Shown in pieces: positions 7,196 to 14,329 of a stretch of 15,948 bases of DNA. The position numbers were made by a program, and so were the translations under genes. A model generated the notes under the pieces. It saw nothing but the letters and a program-made list of their open reading frames with translations. It did not search any database and was not told where the DNA came from. This stretch comes from Alphaproteobacteria bacterium. Its GTDB lineage: Bacteria > Pseudomonadota > Alphaproteobacteria > UBA8366. The stretch spans positions 1 to 15,948 of the forward strand of contig JAOTYV010000080.1 in assembly GCA_029861675.1 (NCBI GenBank), in the 5' to 3' direction. Numbering within the stretch: position 1 is the stretch's first letter; each line of letters begins with the position of its first letter.

Positions 7196-9343
7196 TCAGG
7201 CCGTTTCGGGGACAATCAAGGCGTCGACAATCGACACACCCTGGCCCTTGGGATGCACGAGCACCGGGTTCAGGTCGATTTCGCGGACTTCATCGGACCA
7301 GTCGGCGGCGAAGCGCGAAAGTCTGACCATTACGTCGATCAGCGCGTCAATATCGGCGGCCGGTTCGCCGCGCACCCCTTCCAGCAGCTTGAATCCCTTG
7401 AGCCGTCGGAGCGCCCGTTGCGCCTCAGCGGCGGTTAGCGGCGCGGGCGCGAAGGCAACGTCTTTCATCACCTCCACATAGACGCCGCCGAGGCCGACCA
7501 TCATGATCGGGCCGAAGGCATCGTCGCGGTTTACGCCGAGGATGATTTCCTGGCCCTTCGGCGCCATCGGTTGCACGAGAACGCCCCGGATATCCGCATC
7601 CGCCTTATAGGCACGCGCCTTGTCGAGCAGCGCCGCATAGGCGGCCTCCGCCGCCTCGGGCGTCTCGATGCCCAGCGCCACCGCGCCGGCCTCGGTCTTG
7701 TGCAGGATGTCGGGGGATTGCACCTTGAGGACGACCGGGCCGCCGATCGTCCGTGCCGCGTCGGCCGCCTCGGCGGCGCTGCCGGCGAGGTGATCCTTCG
7801 TTACCGGGATGCCATACGCGGCGAGCAACGGCTTGGCCTCGTATTCGCACAGCGGGCCAGTGGCTGCGGTTATCCCATTGCCCACTCCCGTCGGAGATTC
7901 CAACGGTTTGGTGGTGATCGATGGCGCCTTCAGAAAGTCCTCGCGAAAGGCGCGGTACTGCGCCATCTCGGCCATCGTCCGCGCGCAATTGCGTTTGTTG
8001 GTAAAGAGGGGGAAGCCCGCCTTGTTGACGAATTCGACCGATGCGCCGCGCGGTAGGGTATAGGAACAGAAAAAGATCGGCTTATCCGAGTCCTTGGCGA
8101 CCCGGTAGAAGGTTTCCTTTTCGTGCACGAAGCCTGCGGGATTGCGCGCCGAGGTGACGACGATCACCGAATCCACCGCGCTGGAACCGGCAACCATTTC
8201 GGCGAAGGTGCTGTATCCGACCTGACGAATCGCCCCGGCGGTGCCGTCGACCGGATTCTGCGAGGTGCCGTAGGCGGGCAGATGCTTATCGATGGTGGCG
8301 CGCGTCGCGGCATCGAGCTCCGGGACCTCGAGCCCCGCGGCCGCGCAGCAATCGGCCATCCAGCCGCCGCCGCCGCCCGATCCGGTAACGATGCCGACCC
8401 GTTTACCCTTCGGCAACCGGTCGCCCCAGTGGGAAAATCCCATGGTGATGTCGACCAGTTCCTCTATGTCGTTTGCCTGGATGATGCCGTACTTCTCGAA
8501 CATCGCTTCGTACGCCGTATGCGAGCCCGCCAGTGCACCCGTATGTGAGGCGGCGGCCCGGATGCCGGCGGCCGAGCGGCCGACTTTTGTCAGGACGATC
8601 GGTTTACCGGCCCGGAGCGCCTTTTCCGCCACGACCGGCAGCATCGCGGGGTCCTTGACGTCTTCCATGAACAACGCGAAGATGTCCGTGCGGCCCTCGT
8701 CCAGCATGTAGTCGACGAAATCGAGACCCGACAGGCACGCTTCATTGCCGGTGGTGACGACATAGCTGAACGGGATTTCCTTCGGCCGGCCACGGTCGAA
8801 GAAGGAATAGCCGATGCCGCCGCTCTGACCCGTCACGCCGACGAACCCCGATGTGCGGTAGTCCGGGATCAGCGGCGTGTCCGGATCGTCCATCGCCGGG
8901 CTGAACGTCGCCGCGAACGGCAGCAGCGCATTGGTGAAGCCCTCGGAGTTGGGGCCGATGACCGCCATGTCGTAGCGTTTGGCGGTTTCCTGCAGCAATT
9001 GCTGTTGCGCGGGCCCGGTCTCGCTCGCTTCTTCCGCGAATCCCGAACTGATAATGAGCGCCGCCTTGACGCCGCTGGCGCCGCATTCTTCCAGCGCATC
9101 GGGCACGTTGGCGGCGGGGATGACGAGCACGGCCAGGTCGATTTTCTCAGGCGTATCGCCGACCGCCTTATAAGCCTTGAGCCCCAGGACCTCGTCATGG
9201 CTGCGGCTGATCGGATAAAGGGTGCCGGGGAAGGGGCGCGACGCGAGGATCTTGATGATCCGTCCCCGGATGATGGTGGCGTCGGGCGAGGCGCCGAGAA
9301 CGGCGATTGTCTTGGGCCAAAGAAGCGCGTTCAGATCAGGCAT
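7196..9343 (-). CDS. Acetate--CoA ligase family protein (ADP-forming acyl-CoA synthetase)
   Basis: A 715-residue single-chain acyl-CoA synthetase of the NDP-forming type, interconverting acyl-CoA plus ADP and phosphate with free acid, CoA and ATP. The N-terminal CoA-binding Rossmann domain (about 1-135) shows TIAVLGASPD (12-21) and ending IGPNSEGF (129-136). Two succinyl-CoA-ligase-like domains follow: GQSGGIG (172-178), TTGNEA (197-202), and SHTGALAGS (266-274), where His267 is the expected phosphohistidine. The C-terminal ATP-grasp domain spans about 495-715, with VVLKVQSPDILHKTEAG (537-553), GVLVQPM (587-593) and EIDLNPV (688-694). Alpha and beta parts are fused in one chain. The ATG follows AAAGGAAT. 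The gene lies 45 bp downstream of an acyl-CoA dehydrogenase gene on the same strand, probably one operon. It converges with senA, 17 bp apart. The acyl substrate is unknown. Confidence 0.9.
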   Translation of the reverse strand: MPDLNALLWPKTIAVLGASPDATIIRGRIIKILASRPFPGTLYPISRSHDEVLGLKAYKAVGDTPEKIDLAVLVIPAANVPDALEECGASGVKAALIISSGFAEEASETGPAQQQLLQETAKRYDMAVIGPNSEGFTNALLPFAATFSPAMDDPDTPLIPDYRTSGFVGVTGQSGGIGYSFFDRGRPKEIPFSYVVTTGNEACLSGLDFVDYMLDEGRTDIFALFMEDVKDPAMLPVVAEKALRAGKPIVLTKVGRSAAGIRAAASHTGALAGSHTAYEAMFEKYGIIQANDIEELVDITMGFSHWGDRLPKGKRVGIVTGSGGGGGWMADCCAAAGLEVPELDAATRATIDKHLPAYGTSQNPVDGTAGAIRQVGYSTFAEMVAGSSAVDSVIVVTSARNPAGFVHEKETFYRVAKDSDKPIFFCSYTLPRGASVEFVNKAGFPLFTNKRNCARTMAEMAQYRAFREDFLKAPSITTKPLESPTGVGNGITAATGPLCEYEAKPLLAAYGIPVTKDHLAGSAAEAADAARTIGGPVVLKVQSPDILHKTEAGAVALGIETPEAAEAAYAALLDKARAYKADADIRGVLVQPMAPKGQEIILGVNRDDAFGPIMMVGLGGVYVEVMKDVAFAPAPLTAAEAQRALRRLKGFKLLEGVRGEPAADIDALIDVMVRLSRFAADWSDEVREIDLNPVLVHPKGQGVSIVDALIVPETA

Positions 9344-9388
9344 GGGTATTCCTTTATCGGTGCCGCTTATTTTTTTCGGGGCCGCGCC

Positions 9389-10549
9389 TCAACGCAGGCC
9401 GAGGCCGCGCGCGATGATGCCGCGCAGAACCTCGGTCGAGCCGCCCTGGATCGTCAGTTTCGGCGCGATCATCGTCGCGAAGCGCAGCACCTCGTCAAAG
9501 GCGGTGCGGTTGCCCGCATCCGGGTCCGCAAAGGCCGACAGGTCGCGGGCGCGCGCGGGCAGATCCTGTTCCCAATTGGTGCCGAGTTCCTTGACGACCG
9601 AGCCTTCCAGCACCGGTTCCTTGCCGGCTTCGAGCATTCCATTGACCGAGATAGACATGCGGCGCAGCGTGTGGAGTTGTGCGACCAATCGGCCAATCCC
9701 CTCGGCCCCCCGCGCATCGGGCGTGTCGCCCAGCACCCGCACCAATTCGGGCAGCACGTAAAATGTCTCGAGGAATCTTTCCGGGCCGCTACGCTCAAAG
9801 GCCAGTTCGCTGGTGGCCTGTTTCCAGGCATTGTCGACCTCGCCCAGGACATTGCCTTCCGGGACGAAGGCGTCTTCGAAGATGACTTCGTTGAATTCGT
9901 GGTTGCCGTTCAGGTGCAGGATCGGCCTCGTGGTAATACCCGGCGTCTTCATGTCGACAAGAAACTGCGTCAGGCCGTGCCGCCGGTTCTGCTCGGTCGA
10001 CGGGGAGGTACGAAACAGTCCGATCATATAGTGCGAGCGGTGGGCGTTGCTGGTCCAGACCTTGCGCCCGTTGACCTTGTAGCCGCCATCGACTTTTTCA
10101 GCCTTGGTCTTCGCCGCGAACAGATCGGACCCGGAATCGGGTTCGCTCATGCCGATGCAGAAATAGCACTCGCCCTTGACGATGCGCGGCAGGACGTCGT
10201 TCTGGATTTCCTTCGATGCGTATTTCATCAACATCGGTCCGCTTTGGCGGTCGGCGGTAAAATGTGCCCGCACCGGCGCGCTGGCGACCCGGAATTCCTC
10301 CGTCAGCACATAGCGGTCGAGGAAGCTGCGTTCCTGTCCGCCGAATTTCTTCGGCCAGGTGATGCCGATCCAGCCGCGTTCGCCGACGCGCTTGCTGAAT
10401 TCGGGGTCAAACGACGGACTCATATCGCCGCGCGTCGGGTCGAAGGTGCCGGCGGCGATTTCCTCGCGCAGGAATTCCCGCACTTCGGCACGCAGCTGCT
10501 GCGCTTCCGGCGGCAGGCGGATGGGATCGAATTGAATTGTACTCGACAT
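9389..10549 (-). CDS. Acyl-CoA dehydrogenase (large subunit type)
   Basis: FAD-dependent acyl-CoA dehydrogenase of 386 residues, catalysing alpha,beta-dehydrogenation of an acyl-CoA thioester. Visible are the N-terminal helical part ending GITWPKKFGGQ, the flavin and substrate loop CIGMSEPDSGSD (about 131-142), the beta-domain YKVNGRKVWTSNAH, and the C-terminal QGGSTEVLRGIIAR. The C-terminal YEG-type catalytic glutamate position is a glycine (QGGSTE). Glu252 in FERSGPER is placed like the alternative base of isovaleryl- and long-chain enzymes. I start at the ATG at 10549, preceded by AAGAAGGA 8-12 bases away. An upstream in-frame extension to 10657 encodes an arginine-rich stretch without family similarity. 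The gene is the first of a leftward operon with the acyl-CoA synthetase and is divergent from a second dehydrogenase-like gene. This subfamily often works as one half of a mixed complex. Confidence 0.92.
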   Translation of the reverse strand: MSSTIQFDPIRLPPEAQQLRAEVREFLREEIAAGTFDPTRGDMSPSFDPEFSKRVGERGWIGITWPKKFGGQERSFLDRYVLTEEFRVASAPVRAHFTADRQSGPMLMKYASKEIQNDVLPRIVKGECYFCIGMSEPDSGSDLFAAKTKAEKVDGGYKVNGRKVWTSNAHRSHYMIGLFRTSPSTEQNRRHGLTQFLVDMKTPGITTRPILHLNGNHEFNEVIFEDAFVPEGNVLGEVDNAWKQATSELAFERSGPERFLETFYVLPELVRVLGDTPDARGAEGIGRLVAQLHTLRRMSISVNGMLEAGKEPVLEGSVVKELGTNWEQDLPARARDLSAFADPDAGNRTAFDEVLRFATMIAPKLTIQGGSTEVLRGIIARGLGLR

Positions 10550-10732
10550 GGCACCGGTCCTTCTTTTGAGCGTCCGCGCCGGCCGCTTGCGGCGTCGCAT
10601 CGGGCGGCTATAAATTATTGAGCCTGGATTTGCTGTCTGGCGAGAACGGAGACACACTAGTTTATCCGGCTTCCCGGGAGTTTGTCACATCCCGGACACC
10701 GCTTTGGCCATTCATAACGGGACGCATGCGAC
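10550..10732. promoter_or_regulatory. Divergent intergenic region between two acyl-CoA dehydrogenase genes
   Basis: These 183 bp separate two divergently read dehydrogenase genes and should hold promoters for both operons. The AT-rich core TATAAATTATT at 10609-10619 stands out in the GC-rich surroundings. On the plus strand, TTGCGG (10587-10592), a 16-base spacer and TATAAA (10609-10614) resemble a sigma-70 promoter, giving a leader of about 110 bases for the rightward gene. The reverse complement AATAATTTATA could equally serve the leftward gene. A 22-bp inverted repeat lies at 10674-10695. The promoter calls are visual only. Confidence 0.4.
10674..10695. repeat. Inverted repeat, possible operator
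   Basis: CCGGGA (10674-10679) and its perfect reverse complement TCCCGG (10690-10695) flank a 10-base spacer, GTTTGTCACA. It lies between the proposed rightward promoter and the start codon at 10733. The centre-to-centre spacing would suit a dimeric repressor on one face of the helix, as with TetR-type regulators of acyl-CoA genes. Six-base arms arise by chance in GC-rich DNA, and no regulator gene is nearby. Confidence 0.25.
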
Positions 10733-11797
10733 ATGAGCGAGACCGACAACATTATCGTCGATACGACCACCCGGATCTTTCAGGATCTGTGCGACCCGCA
10801 GACGATCAATAACGCCCAGGACGAGAGCTGGAAGAAACCGCTGTGGTCGGCGCTCGAAGAGTCGGGGCTGACATTGACCTGGGTGCCCGACACGCTCGGC
10901 GGTGCCGGCGCCGGCCTGGTGGACGGTTTTGAGGTCCTGCGGGTTTCCGGCGGGTTTGCCGTGCCGTTGCCGCTTGCCGAGACTCTGCTGGCGGGATGGT
11001 TGTTGGGGCAGGCCGAGCTGTCGGCGCCTCAGGGTGCCATGACCGTGGCGCCGGTACACGCCGAGGATTGGGTCATGCTCGGCGCCGACGGTAGTCTGAG
11101 CGGCGCGGCGCGCAACGTCCCGTTCGCGCGCGAGGCGGAGCATATCGCCGTCCTGGCGCGGCGCGGCGACACGGCGGTGATTGCGCTCGTGGACCGCAGC
11201 GATTGCGGAATAGCGGAAGGCCGCAGTATCGCCGACGATTCCAAGGATACGGTCACCTTTGACGGCGCCGTGCCCATGGCGGTTGCGGACGCGCCGGCCG
11301 GTATCGATGAGGACGCACTGCTGATGATGGGCGCGGCCGCGCGCTCGTCGCAGATGGCCGGCGCGTTGGAAGCCATTCTCGATATTTCGGTTCAATACTC
11401 CAAGGATCGTGTGGCGTTCGAACGTCCGATATCCAAGTTTCAGGCGGTGCAGCACAATCTGGCGCGGCTGGCGGGCGAGACGGCGGCGGCGGTTGCCGCA
11501 TCGAGTTCGGCCGCTGATGCGATCGAGCGCGCCGGCGGGTTCGACGATCATGTCTTCCTGGAAGTGGCCGCCGCGAAGATCCGCGTCGGCGAGGCGGCCG
11601 GCGAAGGGGCGGCGATCGGCCATCAGGTACACGGCGCGATCGGCTTTACGCTGGAACACATTCTTCACCGCTACAGCCGGCGACTCTGGTCCTGGCGCGA
11701 TGATTTCGGCAGCGAATCCGTCTGGGCGGTCAAGCTGGGGACTGCGATTGCGGCCAAGGGCGCCGACGAGTTGTGGCCGACCCTGACGGTGGGGTGA
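10733..11797 (+). CDS. Acyl-CoA dehydrogenase-like protein (small subunit type)
   Basis: A 354-residue acyl-CoA dehydrogenase family protein. The N-terminal helical domain is recognisable (WKKPLWSALEESGLTLTWVPDTLGGAG). The central beta domain is short and poorly conserved, and the C-terminal helical domain is well kept: VAFERPISKFQAVQHNLA, then HQVHGAIGFTLEH and HRYSRRLWSWRDDFG. No YEG-type catalytic glutamate is visible, and the SEPxxGSD flavin loop of the partner gene is absent. This pattern is known for the partner subunit of alpha2beta2 acyl-CoA dehydrogenases acting on steroid-type or other bulky acyl-CoAs, so it may pair with the divergent gene ending at 9389 (inference). The ATG at 10733 has a weak GGGA about 10 bases upstream. 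An eIF2B-like gene follows after 30 bp. Confidence 0.88.
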   Translation: MSETDNIIVDTTTRIFQDLCDPQTINNAQDESWKKPLWSALEESGLTLTWVPDTLGGAGAGLVDGFEVLRVSGGFAVPLPLAETLLAGWLLGQAELSAPQGAMTVAPVHAEDWVMLGADGSLSGAARNVPFAREAEHIAVLARRGDTAVIALVDRSDCGIAEGRSIADDSKDTVTFDGAVPMAVADAPAGIDEDALLMMGAAARSSQMAGALEAILDISVQYSKDRVAFERPISKFQAVQHNLARLAGETAAAVAASSSAADAIERAGGFDDHVFLEVAAAKIRVGEAAGEGAAIGHQVHGAIGFTLEHILHRYSRRLWSWRDDFGSESVWAVKLGTAIAAKGADELWPTLTVG

Positions 11798-11827
11798 ACA
11801 CGCGACCCCTTGCCGGGCATCGAAATT

Positions 11828-12715
11828 ATGGATGACCGGGAATTCGACGACGCACTAGGAGCGTTGCGCGCCGATCGCCGGCATGGCGCGGCGGAGTTGG
11901 CGCGTCGAGCGCTCGCTATCCTGCAGATGAGCGCTGAAAATAGTCCGGCCGTGGATCCGGACGCCTTTCGCGCGATGACGGCGGCGCGCGTGCGCGCACT
12001 GATGGCGGCCCGGCCGAGCATGGCCGCAATCGGCAACCTGCTTGCTGAATGGACGGGATTTTTGGACGAGGCGCCGGTACACGGCCTTGAGGCGCTGCGG
12101 GCAGCGGCAGCTGAATGCGCATCGAACCTGATCGCCCAATCCCGCGAAGCCTCCGTGCAGGTAGCGGATCATGCGGCGCGGCTGATCGGGACTGGAAAGA
12201 CCGTGTTGACCCACAGCCGGAGTTCCACCGTCCTGCTTACCTGCGACCGACTGAAGGATGCGGATCTGCGGATGATCATCACGGAATCGCAGCCGCTCAA
12301 CGAGGGGCATGCGGTGGCGGCGCAATTGTCGGATTGGGGCGTGCCGGCAACCCTGATCACCGAAGCGCAAATCGGGCTTGCCATGGCGAATGCGGATCTG
12401 GCGCTGGTCGGCGCCGATACCGTCCGCGCCGATGGCAGCGTGATCAACAAGGCGGGCACGTCGCTGGTGGCCTATGCCGCCCGGCAGCACGGCAAGCCGT
12501 TTTATGTCTGTTGCGAAAGCTTCAAACGGGCTGCGCAAGACGCCCCGCCGCCCGAGTTGGAGGAGATGGAGCCGGCCGAACTCGGTGCGCCGGGCTGGCC
12601 GGGCGTGACGGTGCACAACACCTATTTCGATATTACGCCGCCGTCGCTGGTGACCGCCTGGATAACGGAAGGCGGTGTATTCACGGAATTTCCCCTGGGA
12701 TCCCCGCGAGTGTAG
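11828..12715 (+). CDS. eIF2B-alpha/MtnA/ribose-1,5-bisphosphate isomerase-fold protein
   Basis: A 295-residue member of the eIF2B-related superfamily, which includes MtnA (methylthioribose-1-phosphate isomerase) and archaeal ribose-1,5-bisphosphate isomerase. The C-terminal Rossmann-like half carries the family motifs: VLTHSRSSTV (126-135), ESQPLNEG (153-160), GADTVRADG (195-203) with the conserved Asp197, NKAGT (207-211) and FDITPPSLVTAWITEGG (267-283). The N-terminal half looks helical. The catalytic cysteine of MtnA-type isomerases (THC) is serine here (Ser130), so sugar-phosphate isomerase activity is doubtful. I choose the ATG at 11828; an in-frame TTG at 11810 would add six residues, and neither has a strong Shine-Dalgarno. 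It sits 30 bp after a dehydrogenase gene, likely the same operon. Function unknown; fold is confident. Confidence 0.82.
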   Translation: MDDREFDDALGALRADRRHGAAELARRALAILQMSAENSPAVDPDAFRAMTAARVRALMAARPSMAAIGNLLAEWTGFLDEAPVHGLEALRAAAAECASNLIAQSREASVQVADHAARLIGTGKTVLTHSRSSTVLLTCDRLKDADLRMIITESQPLNEGHAVAAQLSDWGVPATLITEAQIGLAMANADLALVGADTVRADGSVINKAGTSLVAYAARQHGKPFYVCCESFKRAAQDAPPPELEEMEPAELGAPGWPGVTVHNTYFDITPPSLVTAWITEGGVFTEFPLGSPRV

Positions 12716-12823
12716 GGGTGGGGCGTCCATGTCCGGGCGCGGGCGGATCGCCTTGTCGGCGCGTGTTTGGAATGCCATCTTTGTTTTCTGGTTGGATCGT
12801 GAACAGGGCGTGGAGCGACATTG
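12716..12823 (+). other. Short non-coding gap
   Basis: A 108-bp gap between the eIF2B-like and MmgE/PrpD genes. GGCG-GAT-CGCC at 12742-12752 could form a tiny hairpin, but no T-run follows, so I do not call a terminator. GGAG at 12812-12815 serves as ribosome binding site for the next gene. I see no convincing promoter. Confidence 0.5.
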
Positions 12824-14245
12824 ATGGGCGTAACGGAAACCTTGGGCCGCTGGGCGGCTGAAACCCCCGAAACCGAAGCGCCGCTCGCGCTGTCGCGGGC
12901 GGGCGACGCGATCACCGATGTGGTGGCCTGCATGGTTGCCGGCGCCGGGGACGAAGGCGCCGAGCGGCTGCGCCGGACGGTGGCGCATTACGGCAGCGGT
13001 CCGGCCACGGTGTTCGGCAGTACCGACAAGGCGCAGGCGCCCTATGCGGCGCTGGCAAACGGGATGGCCGCCCATGCCCTGGACTTCGACGACAACTACG
13101 CCCCGGGACTGACCCATGCCACGGCCGTTCTCATACCGGCCTTGCTGGCGCTGGCGGAGGAAATCGATGCCTCGGGCCGCGCCCTGATGGACGCCTATAT
13201 CGTCGGCCTGGAAATTCACGGTGCGATCGGCCGCGGCATCGGGCGGACCCATTACGACCTCGGTTGGCACAACACCTCGACGGTCGGTTGTGTCGGCACG
13301 GCGGCGGCTTGCGGCCGGCTGCTCGGACTGGATGCGGAACGATTAACGAGCGCGATCAGCCTCGGCGTCAGCATGGCGTCCGGCGCCAAGGTTCAGTTCG
13401 GCTCGATGGGCAAGCCCTTTCATGCGGGGATGGCGGCGAAGAACGCGGTGCTGGCGGCCCGGATGGCGGCCGACGGGTTCGAGGCGCGACCGGACGCCAT
13501 CGAAGGCGAGCGTGGTTTCTGTGACCTCTACGCGGGTACGCCGGATCGCGAATGGAAAGATATCCTCTCGACACTCGGGCAGCCGCTCGCCATCGAGGAG
13601 TACGGCCTGGCGCCGAAACTCTATCCCTGCTGCGGTTCGGCCCATAAGGTGCTCGACGGCGTGTTGGCGTTGCGTGCGGCGCATGGTTTCACGGCGGATG
13701 ACGTGGCCAAGGTGGAAACCGTGGTCGGCTACGGCAACAAACGCAATCTTTGCTACGCCGACCCGCAGCAGGAGATGGAGGCGCGGTTCTCGATGAATTA
13801 CTGCGTCGGTGTCGCGCTGAAATCCGGCCGCGTTTCGCTTTCGGATTTCACTCCCGATGCGGTACAGCGGCCCGAGCTGCGGGCCTTCCTGCCGAAGGTC
13901 TCGATGGAGGCCACGGAAGCGGGCGCCGAGGGCGACGACCCGACGCACCGCTTGCCCCATGAAGTGAAAATCCATTTAAAGGATGGCCGGGTCTTCGAGG
14001 AAAGCGTTCAATGGGCGCGCGGCACGATCCACAATCCGTTCGACGAGGCGGACACGGATGCGAAGTTCCAGGATTGTTGCGAAGGGTTCTTGTCCCCGGA
14101 CGATTTCGATGCGGCGCACCAATGTTTGCGGGAACTAAGGGCGTTGAAATCGGTGCATGAGCTGACCCGGCATCTGGCTTTCGTTGCGGGCGGCGACAAC
14201 GGTGAACGGTTCGCGAAACGCTACGGCGCCGCGGCGGCGCAGTAG
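12824..14245 (+). CDS. MmgE/PrpD family protein
   Basis: A 473-residue member of the MmgE/PrpD family, which includes 2-methylcitrate dehydratase and cis-aconitate decarboxylase. The large helical domain is recognisable: LANGMAAHALDFDDNY (about 77-92), then LTHATAVLIPALLALAEE, YIVGLEIHGAIGRG, GWHNTSTVG, and FGSMGKPFHAGMAAKNAVLAARMA. The lid domain follows from about 260 (LYPCCGSAHKVLDG), and the C-terminal part contains GTIHNPFDEADTDAKF, close to the family pattern G...NP.......KF. Length is normal. I start at the ATG at 12824, 8 bases after GGAG; an adjacent in-frame TTG is less likely. No citrate-cycle or methylcitrate genes (prpB, prpC) adjoin, so it need not be PrpD itself. Neighbouring acyl-CoA genes suggest an organic-acid catabolic role, substrate unknown. 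Confidence 0.9.
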   Translation: MGVTETLGRWAAETPETEAPLALSRAGDAITDVVACMVAGAGDEGAERLRRTVAHYGSGPATVFGSTDKAQAPYAALANGMAAHALDFDDNYAPGLTHATAVLIPALLALAEEIDASGRALMDAYIVGLEIHGAIGRGIGRTHYDLGWHNTSTVGCVGTAAACGRLLGLDAERLTSAISLGVSMASGAKVQFGSMGKPFHAGMAAKNAVLAARMAADGFEARPDAIEGERGFCDLYAGTPDREWKDILSTLGQPLAIEEYGLAPKLYPCCGSAHKVLDGVLALRAAHGFTADDVAKVETVVGYGNKRNLCYADPQQEMEARFSMNYCVGVALKSGRVSLSDFTPDAVQRPELRAFLPKVSMEATEAGAEGDDPTHRLPHEVKIHLKDGRVFEESVQWARGTIHNPFDEADTDAKFQDCCEGFLSPDDFDAAHQCLRELRALKSVHELTRHLAFVAGGDNGERFAKRYGAAAAQ

Positions 14246-14247
14246 GC

Positions 14248-14269
14248 GGCAGGACTGCCTTAATTTTTG
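14248..14269 (+). terminator. Weak intrinsic terminator candidate
   Basis: Just after the MmgE/PrpD stop, GGCAGGACTGCC (14248-14259) can fold with four paired bases and a four-base loop and is followed by TTAATTTTT. The stem is short, so stability is poor, but position and the T-rich tail fit the end of the rightward operon. Confidence 0.3.
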
Positions 14270-14329
14270 CACGGCGCGGCGATAAACTTCTCCTCAGCAT
14301 AGAAACCTAAGCATCAAGGTGGCGGCGAC

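Noticed and set aside
8999..10621. A 540-codon plus-strand open frame opposite the acyl-CoA synthetase and dehydrogenase genes
   Set aside because: The opposite strand carries clear family motifs throughout. This frame is arginine-rich, low in recognisable motifs and crosses two genes and their junction.
9389..10657. Longer dehydrogenase reading from an upstream alternative start at 10657
   Set aside because: The added 36 residues are arginine-rich and unlike the family. The ATG at 10549 has a good AAGAAGGA Shine-Dalgarno.
10618..10812. Small plus-strand open frame in the divergent control region
   Set aside because: It runs out of frame into the dehydrogenase gene, has no ribosome binding site and no recognisable product.
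12742..12752. Terminator between the eIF2B-like and MmgE/PrpD genes
   Set aside because: Only four base pairs and no T-run after the hairpin.
11855..13270. A 471-codon minus-strand open frame across the eIF2B-like and MmgE/PrpD genes
   Set aside because: It spans two well-supported plus-strand genes and has no recognisable domain.
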